Under the pieces are notes generated by a model. The model did not search any database, was not told where the DNA came from, and was given only the letters and a program-made list of their open reading frames with translations. From the NCBI RefSeq assembly GCF_014649755.1, contig NZ_BMTQ01000004.1, positions 526,470 to 590,469 on the forward strand: DNA of 64,000 nt. The letters are read 5' to 3'. The first letter of the stretch is position 1, and each line of letters begins with the position of its first letter. Both the position numbers and the translations under genes were made by a program. The stretch is from Streptomyces litmocidini (lineage in GTDB: Bacteria > Actinomycetota > Actinomycetes > Streptomycetales > Streptomycetaceae). This document shows positions 58,613 to 64,000 of this stretch, in pieces.

Positions 58613-60427
58613 TTACCGCCCCATGTGACGCAGCAGCGCCTCCATGTCACTCGTAGCCAGCCCCGCGGCGACTGCCGGCTCCTCCTCAAGGTCGGCGAGC
58701 TGCTGCACCGTCGGATCGTCGAGGATCTTGCCCATGAATTCCAGCTTCCGGTCCAGGCGGACCTCTACGACCTCATCAACGGTGTTACGCGCCGCGAGCA
58801 CCGTGACCCGGGTTTCAGTTTCCGGCGCCAGCCCCAGGCGGTGGATGCGGTCGAGGCTCTGAAGATAGCGGCCAGCCATGAAGTCACGGTCTACATACAC
58901 GGCGTCATGACAGACGTGATGGAGGCTGATGCCCTCCCCCAGCGTCGCAGGGTTAGAGATGAGCACCATGCAACTGGGATCTTCGCGGAACCTCCGCAGC
59001 TGCTCATCACGGTCCGGGGTCTCCCCGTAGACGGTTGCTGGTCCGTACTTGTCCAGAAGCTGCGCAAGTGTCGTGATGCTCCGCACGAACGACGTCCAGA
59101 CGAGTGTCTTGCGCCCCTGCTCAGCGTTCGCGGCCACAATCGCTGCTGCTTCCTTGTATTTGGGTGAAAGCTCGTAGTCCGGGAGGCGCTGCATCAGTGC
59201 ATACAAGGAATCGCCTTCAGGGATCTCCAACGGCGGCAGCTGGTAGGCCAGCGGTTCATGACGGCTGGCCCCCTCCAGGAGAAGGGCCGGGCTCGTCGCC
59301 GCCATCAACAGGCGCAGGGCTGTCTTCCCCAACGAGGAGAGGTCATCCCGAGCCCCCCGACTGCCCGCGCCCCCGACCAGCGAGCTGTAGATCTCGCTGT
59401 GCAGCGGCGGCATGTCCACGTACCTCATCCGCAGCTGAACGGGCGGCAACCCGAGCTCCTGCTTTGTCGTCCGTGTGAACAAGGGGCGGAGTACCGAGCT
59501 AGCGTGCGCAAGATCGCCCCCCGCCACCGCCTGCACGACAGTGCGCTGCCCGTGCCCTGGCCACACGAAGCCCAGCAGGTTCTCAAGATCCTTTGCGCCG
59601 TTGGGTGCCGGGGTTCCTGTAAGGATCAGCCGACGTCGCGCCAGAGGGCCAAGGGCCATACACGCGGCCCCGTACTTGCCCCGGGCGCCGAGTTTCATGC
59701 GATGAGCTTCATCGAGAATGATCATTGAAGGAGCCGACTGCAGCCAGCCCGCAAGTGTGGAAAGGTGACGGTCCAGGCGTTCGTAGTTGACGATGAGGAC
59801 CTCAGCCCACTGGTCAAGGGAGCCGTCCAGCACGTGCGTGCGCAGGGGGTAGCTGAAGCAGACAGCCGTCTCATAGCGCCAGGATTCGTACGCCGACTTC
59901 GGGCAGACGACCAACAGCCGACTTACTTTCCCCATCGTCTTCTGCGCCGCATATACAGCGAGCGCCACCCGGGTCTTTCCCGCACCCGGCACACTGAAGT
60001 TGGCCCCATGCTGCAATGACAGAAGCTTGGCGATGTCACGCCTCTGGAACTCGCCAAGCTCGGCGGTCCAGCTGACACCAAGAAGGCTGACCACTCCCTC
60101 CGTTGCAACCTGCTCGTCCTGCTCAGGGACGTCAAGCCGCTTTTTCACCGTATCGGCGTCCTGCATGACGCCGACGACGAGATTACGGAGATCGGGCGAC
60201 CACTCAACCCCTACGTGGTGAGGCCAGGCTGCAAGAACATTCAGATCAGCCAGCAGTTCGTCAAGCGCGACCGAGGCGGACAAAGGGCCGAGCTGGCCGC
60301 CCGTACGGAAACGGGCGGCCAACTGTACAAGATCTTGCTGGTACTTCTCAGTAGTCCTCAGGACCACTCGGGTCCGGCTCTCGTCGAATCCGAGCTGCAG
60401 AGAAGCATCACCAGCGATTTCAGGCAT
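58613..60427 (-). CDS. SNF2-like SF2 helicase
   Basis: 604 residues. N-terminal about 130 residues are unique; then a SNF2 domain: motif I-like FSVPGAGKTRVALAVYAAQK (GAGKT), Ia RLLVVCPKSAYESWRYE, II IILDEAHRMK (DEAH), III LTGTPAPNGAKDLENLLGF, then the C-terminal helicase domain KTLVWTSFVRSITTLAQLLD, LISNPATLGEGISLHHVCHD and VI RYLQSLDRIHRLG. The SNF2 family translocates along dsDNA. ATG 60427 overlaps the ParB-like stop by one base (TGATG), so translation is coupled. It is the largest gene of the island. Confidence 0.93.
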   Translation of the reverse strand: MPEIAGDASLQLGFDESRTRVVLRTTEKYQQDLVQLAARFRTGGQLGPLSASVALDELLADLNVLAAWPHHVGVEWSPDLRNLVVGVMQDADTVKKRLDVPEQDEQVATEGVVSLLGVSWTAELGEFQRRDIAKLLSLQHGANFSVPGAGKTRVALAVYAAQKTMGKVSRLLVVCPKSAYESWRYETAVCFSYPLRTHVLDGSLDQWAEVLIVNYERLDRHLSTLAGWLQSAPSMIILDEAHRMKLGARGKYGAACMALGPLARRRLILTGTPAPNGAKDLENLLGFVWPGHGQRTVVQAVAGGDLAHASSVLRPLFTRTTKQELGLPPVQLRMRYVDMPPLHSEIYSSLVGGAGSRGARDDLSSLGKTALRLLMAATSPALLLEGASRHEPLAYQLPPLEIPEGDSLYALMQRLPDYELSPKYKEAAAIVAANAEQGRKTLVWTSFVRSITTLAQLLDKYGPATVYGETPDRDEQLRRFREDPSCMVLISNPATLGEGISLHHVCHDAVYVDRDFMAGRYLQSLDRIHRLGLAPETETRVTVLAARNTVDEVVEVRLDRKLEFMGKILDDPTVQQLADLEEEPAVAAGLATSDMEALLRHMGR

Positions 60428-61857
60428 CAGGAAGCCTCCGCAGCTGCGGCTTCAAGCAGCCAGCCGACTCCGTCTCCAGGGTGCGGAACACCCCTGCCCG
60501 CCTGCTGTGCCAGCTTGCGAAGACTGTCCCTCAGCCTCAGTACGGCGTCGTCAAAAGCTTCCTCGTCGAGACTGTGCGAGGCACGGGCCTGTACCAGCTC
60601 CACAACGCACTGTTCGATGTCTGCGCAGGCGTCCGCAAGCCGGGCGGGAGCGAGCTGTCGACGCTTGCGCACGCGGGCGTCGCGGCCGGCGGCGTCGATC
60701 GCGTCGTCGAACGCCTTCCTGGCGTCGTCCAGGAGGGCCTGGTCTTCGGCCTTGGCGCTGTCCAGCAGCCCCGACTGGTCACTGCGTACAGCGGCTGTCG
60801 CCCGAAGGATCTGGTCGTTGAGTGCGCGAGCGGCCGAAACAGCCGAAGAAGAGGCAGGAACCTCCATCCCCAGGCCTGGAATCGACACCGTCGCCGGCTC
60901 AGCATGCGCGGCCGTGTGCTGGAGACTGGCAGGCAGCCTGTCGCCCAAGTAGTCCTTCTGCAGGAAGATCTCGTCGATGTGCCGTACATCGGTCTTCGAG
61001 AAGTCAAGCAGGATCGCAGCCAGCCTCAGCTCCTTGAGAACCTCAGCCTGGTCACGGTCGGCCCCTTCGAGCTTCTCATAGAGACGATGAAGCTCTTTGA
61101 GCTTCTCCTGGTCTCCCTCCCAGTCAACGAGCCTCAGCGCAACTCCGCCACCGCTCTTACTCCGGTCGATGAGCTCACGGATGGTGCTGAGAATCCAGCG
61201 TTCCTGGTGATACGTGGCCGGCTTGATGCGGAACTCCTTGGCGATGACTTCAGGAGTCCGGCCCAGGAGCGCTTGCTCCTCCATCGCCAGAAGACGGTTG
61301 ACGTACGAGTAGTCCCGCCGGTGGTCCTTCCGGAGCTGCAGGGACAGTTCGACGGCATTGATGTCCGCCCACGTAAAGGACTCAGGCAGCACTCCAACGC
61401 GCATCGACTGGACGCCGAGTTCCCGGAGGGCCGCCGCTCGGGTGTTGCCGTTGACGAGCACACCGTGGTGAGTGACAAGACCAGGATCGTTCTGGCCGAA
61501 TTGGTGCAGGCTCTCCTTCAGCTTGTCAAACGCCGTGTCGCGGATGTTCGGATTCGTCGGTTCTGCCTGGAGCAAGAACTTGAGGTAATCCTGGCTCTGA
61601 GACCCCCATGGGTCGCTCTCGAGCATCTGGTCACGCTCAGCGTCATGACTGCGCTGCGCACGGATGCGATGCGTTCCGGGATTGAAGTACAAGCCGCCGA
61701 GCGGGAGGTCGATTACCTCGACGTGCTGCTGCTGGCCATTCCAGTCGACTGTGACCGTCTCCCTGGTGCCGCCGGAGTCCTTCACCTCCCCCAGCCTCTT
61801 CTTGATCAGCTCACTGAACTCAGCCGCGCGCGGCGGCGGCGGAAATTCCCGCAGCAT
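60427..61857 (-). CDS. ParB/Srx-fold DNA-binding protein
   Basis: 476 residues from ATG 61857 (GGGGAGAG upstream; ATG 61875 is an alternative). The N-terminal part carries the ParB/sulfiredoxin core: a partner-binding region VIDLPLGGLYFNPGTHRIRA, and the box VLVNGNTRAAALRELGVQSM. The helical middle has a HTH-like EEQALLGRTPEVIAKEFRIK, then a long helical C-terminus with Ala/Asp/Arg-rich heptads (about 320-470). ParB-fold proteins can act as CTPases, nickases or DNA adaptors. Coupled to the SNF2 helicase gene. It is not a plasmid-type ParB with a ParA partner. Confidence 0.85.
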   Translation of the reverse strand: MLREFPPPPRAAEFSELIKKRLGEVKDSGGTRETVTVDWNGQQQHVEVIDLPLGGLYFNPGTHRIRAQRSHDAERDQMLESDPWGSQSQDYLKFLLQAEPTNPNIRDTAFDKLKESLHQFGQNDPGLVTHHGVLVNGNTRAAALRELGVQSMRVGVLPESFTWADINAVELSLQLRKDHRRDYSYVNRLLAMEEQALLGRTPEVIAKEFRIKPATYHQERWILSTIRELIDRSKSGGGVALRLVDWEGDQEKLKELHRLYEKLEGADRDQAEVLKELRLAAILLDFSKTDVRHIDEIFLQKDYLGDRLPASLQHTAAHAEPATVSIPGLGMEVPASSSAVSAARALNDQILRATAAVRSDQSGLLDSAKAEDQALLDDARKAFDDAIDAAGRDARVRKRRQLAPARLADACADIEQCVVELVQARASHSLDEEAFDDAVLRLRDSLRKLAQQAGRGVPHPGDGVGWLLEAAAAEAS

Positions 61858-61881
61858 GACTCTCCCCGTCCCCATCCCTAC

Positions 61882-62577
61882 TCAATTGTCTTCGGCGCTG
61901 ACGGCCTTGATCACTGCTGCGCGGGACTTCTCCGGCAGCGTCCTGTAGATCCCCCACAACTTTTCAAGCGTGCTCCACGACCGGCGGTCGGCCTCAAGCC
62001 AGCCGGCGAAAACCCTCCGCTCCAGCGGAGCGAGCGACTCGATGAGCGTCATTAGCTCAGCAAGATTGATCTCACGGTCGGACCCAGTCTTGCTGCAGCG
62101 CTCACACTCCGTCACATTCTGGTAATCCAGCGTTCCGTCTGCGAGTCGCACCTTCCTGCGGGAGACATTGAGCTTTGTGGTCACCCCCAGACCTTCGCCA
62201 ACGGATTCACCCGTAGCAGCACCGCAGGTGCGACAGAGGAATCCATCAGCCTGCCAGATCTTGACGCGCTGATTGGCAGTCAGACTCTTCTCGTGCTGGG
62301 CGGGCTTCACCTGCCCAGGGATCCAGACGTCAGCCCCCCTCGTCACGTATCGGCGCTCTTCGGACTTCAGTGAAATATCTTCGCGATTCGTATCAATTCG
62401 CCACCCATGTTTCCGAAGCTCGCGCATCCGGCGGTCGATCTGGGCAACGCCCGGAAAGGCGTCACGCAGCTGCGCCATGGTGAAGATGTTGCCCACCCCG
62501 ACGACGTCCTCAAGCCACAGCGCCGTTCGCGCCATGCCCTTGTAGCTCTTGTCGTCCTGCCACGAAGGCAGCTCCAT
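61882..62577 (-). CDS. HNH-like zinc-ribbon protein (possibly inactive nuclease)
   Basis: 231 residues from ATG 62577. An N-terminal winged-helix-like region (VGNIFTMAQLRDAFPGVAQI, DRRMRELRKHGWRIDTN) leads to a zinc-binding module: KIWQADGFLCRTCGAATGES ... NVTECERCSKTG with two CxxC pairs as in HNH endonucleases. The His-containing catalytic segment usually expected between them (DHI/HVxP) is missing; the sequence here reads TTKLNVSRRKVRLADG. It could be a degenerate or atypical HNH nuclease that serves in DNA recognition. It is the first gene of the minus-strand block with ParB-like and helicase genes. Confidence 0.75.
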   Translation of the reverse strand: MELPSWQDDKSYKGMARTALWLEDVVGVGNIFTMAQLRDAFPGVAQIDRRMRELRKHGWRIDTNREDISLKSEERRYVTRGADVWIPGQVKPAQHEKSLTANQRVKIWQADGFLCRTCGAATGESVGEGLGVTTKLNVSRRKVRLADGTLDYQNVTECERCSKTGSDREINLAELMTLIESLAPLERRVFAGWLEADRRSWSTLEKLWGIYRTLPEKSRAAVIKAVSAEDN

Positions 62578-62812
62578 CCACGCTCTCCGTTCGCTCGCAC
62601 GTCACGCCCACAGCCACGCTGACACGCATCAGGTGGGACACGGATACCAACCGAAGGCATGACCTGCGCTCTCCGGCGGTGTACCTATTGAGCACTGGCA
62701 GCGGAGGAACCGTCCAGGGGAATGGCTCGTTGCGCGGAAACGCGTCAACAAGCAGTGCTGCACAATCTTCCTGCATCATGCCGGAGTCGGCGTTCCAGAG
62801 GGGGACCTACGA

Positions 62813-63634
62813 ATGGCTGCAGGTTTGGTGGGGACGAAGGCTGGCGAGAATCTGCCCCCGGGCAGACGGAACCTCGCACGGCATCTCGCGGCCTTGTACG
62901 AGCACTTGGGGACGCAGACACTGCGACACGCTGCCGACCATCTCGCAGCACGGGGATACAAGAAGGATCCCAGCGAGATCAGCCGGTATCTCAACGGTGA
63001 ACGGCTTCCACCAGCGAGCTTCGTTGCAGCGCTGTACGACGCCGCGGCAGCCATGCTCGCGGATTCAGGCCATGAGTCCGTGAGCATGACGAAGGAGCAT
63101 GTGCACGAAGTGCACGCCGCAGCGGAACCGCGGCTGTGCCGGAGCTGCGCCAAGCTCCGGCGGCGGATACGAAAACTTCAGGCCGATGTGAAGCGTCTCC
63201 ATGCGCTTCGAGCTGGTCTCCAAGCCGGCTTGGAGACTGCACAGAGCACCGGTCCCGGAGAACCGGCGCCGCTGCCGGTCCCTCCTTCAGACGGGGACCG
63301 GCAGCAGACGGCGCAGGACGTAGCTGCCGCGAGACAGGTCGCCTCCCGCGCCGGACAGCTGCAGGAGGAGGGCGCGCAGGGTGAGGCACTGTCCTACCTT
63401 CAGCAGACCTCGGAGGTACTGACACCCGTAGAAAGTGCAGCCGCACTGGTCTTGCTCCGCCGGCAACGGCAAGACCAGCTGGCCGAGACGCTCATCCAGA
63501 TGTACGGACGCGATCAGGCGGATAGGGATGTCCTGCGTGTGGCCCTTGAGTTGCATAGATACGGGCAGATGGACGACGTCGGCGCGATCCTGAGAGCTGC
63601 GGCCCGCCGATCTGGACCGCAGGCACCGCTGTGA
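62813..63634 (+). CDS. HTH protein with coiled coil and helical C-terminal domain
   Basis: 273 residues from ATG 62813 with GAGGGGGACC upstream. The N-terminal 80 residues look like a helix-turn-helix region (GRRNLARHLAALYEHLGTQT, LRHAADHLAARGYKKDPSEI, SRYLNGERLPPASF), as in XRE-type regulators of Streptomyces. A CxxC (LCRSCAKLRRRIRK) starts a coiled coil of about 40 residues. The C-terminal part is helical (QQTAQDVAAARQVASRAGQL, ALVLLRRQRQDQLAETLIQM). Divergent from the HNH-like gene across 235 bp, so it could control the island. Confidence 0.7.
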   Translation: MAAGLVGTKAGENLPPGRRNLARHLAALYEHLGTQTLRHAADHLAARGYKKDPSEISRYLNGERLPPASFVAALYDAAAAMLADSGHESVSMTKEHVHEVHAAAEPRLCRSCAKLRRRIRKLQADVKRLHALRAGLQAGLETAQSTGPGEPAPLPVPPSDGDRQQTAQDVAAARQVASRAGQLQEEGAQGEALSYLQQTSEVLTPVESAAALVLLRRQRQDQLAETLIQMYGRDQADRDVLRVALELHRYGQMDDVGAILRAAARRSGPQAPL

Positions 63635-64000
63635 GCATGAGCTCCTGGACGGGAATACATTCGGCTTCAGCACCTGACGGAACTGCCTGGCTTCGTTGAG
63701 GCCAAGGGGCTTACGCGTCATCCATCTGCCAGGCGGCTGCCCTGGTGGATCTGCAACAAGAGACGAGCCACAGCCGAGTCCGCGCCGGCACTCTCTCCGG
63801 TCAACACGTCACCCACACGAGCGCTCTTCACTCTTCGGGTCTCTGCGGGCGCGTTCACTGCGTTACGGTCGCGCAAAACGGCCCCCGTCGACAGTTCGCA
63901 GCTATCGGCGAGGGCCTGAACCACTCGTGGAAGGCACTAGTTCCACTGTGATCTACCGGCACTTTAACGCGCCCCCGCGCGCCTTCACCCAGTTCTCGCA
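63635..64000. other. Right-edge region without a supported gene
   Basis: 366 bp with no convincing coding sequence. Short open frames of 68 codons exist on both strands (plus 63745-63951, minus 63718-63924) without a ribosome binding site or recognisable domain. The composition resembles degenerate accessory DNA. Confidence 0.5.

Noticed and set aside
60427..61857. Plasmid or chromosome partition parB
   Set aside because: There is no parA neighbour, the protein lacks the usual ParB C-terminal arrangement, and it is coupled to a helicase; a DNA-defence role fits better.
63718..63951. Small genes at the right edge
   Set aside because: Both strands have overlapping 68-codon open frames without ribosome binding sites or similarity I recognise; not enough support to call either.
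56605..64000. Prophage or integrative element
   Set aside because: Although the composition is lower in GC and genes look accessory, no integrase, excisionase, replication or phage structural gene and no att repeat is visible inside the window.

Overview
The window is a piece of a Streptomyces chromosome. GC content is very high, start codons are often GTG with GGAGG-type ribosome binding sites, and many markers are streptomycete: adpA with a TTA (bldA-dependent) codon followed by oligoribonuclease, a cdgA-type GGDEF/EAL protein, an SsgA-like (SALP) sporulation gene, class E and class F sortases, and chitinases with DasR/chi-type promoter repeats. Most of it looks like core or near-core chromosome; the last 7-8 kb (about 56.7-64 kb) looks accessory.

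Layout. 0.4-3.3 kb: adpA and orn. 3.4 kb: tRNA-His. 3.6-8.1 kb: secreted GH18/CBM2 protein, an OmpR-type two-component pair and a small secreted protein. 8-11 kb: spermidine-synthase-like enzyme, a hypothetical protein and an NsdA-like TPR regulator. 11-17.4 kb: histidine phosphatase, PAP2 phosphatase, then a three-gene nuclease/unknown/helicase operon (12628-16792) and a small conserved protein. 17.7-22 kb: primase-polymerase-like protein, tRNA-Lys, M6 protease, cdgA. 22-28.3 kb: chitinase, LLM oxidoreductase, IclR regulator, second tRNA-Lys, LuxR-type two-component pair. 28.3-36 kb: broken SALP gene, acyl-CoA ligase, AA10 lytic polysaccharide monooxygenase, giant-linker SPFH protein, NlpC/P60 protein, third tRNA-Lys. 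36-38.2 kb: class F sortase with an exported partner, HAD-IIA phosphatase. 38.3-46.5 kb: phosphonate (2-aminoethylphosphonate type) uptake and catabolism cluster with a GntR regulator. 46.6-56.6 kb: LAXTG surface protein, ROK and Gfo/Idh/MocA pair, FAH-family enzyme, YidC paralogue with DUF6412, HxlR regulator with a divergent MFS exporter, class E sortase, SEC-C protein. 56.7-62.6 kb: Vsr endonuclease, C5-cytosine methyltransferase, SNF2-like helicase, ParB-fold protein and an HNH-like zinc protein, with a divergent HTH protein at 62.8 kb.

How the genes work together. The secreted chitinase and the AA10 LPMO carry the same chi/dre-type operator and would form one chitin-degradation regulon. 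The phn block pairs an ABC importer (PhnSTUV type) with a phosphonatase-like HAD enzyme and an FAD oxidoreductase. The class E sortase at 54.7 kb could anchor the LAGTG protein at 46.6 kb.

Best candidates for something undescribed are the five-gene helicase/ParB/HNH-like/methyltransferase/Vsr island, the Cas4/AddB-like nuclease plus SF1 helicase operon, and a recurrent pattern of short tandem repeat arrays that begin at the stop codons of genes. One of these arrays joins the acyl-CoA ligase in frame to the broken SsgA-like gene, separated only by a TGG-to-TAG variant.
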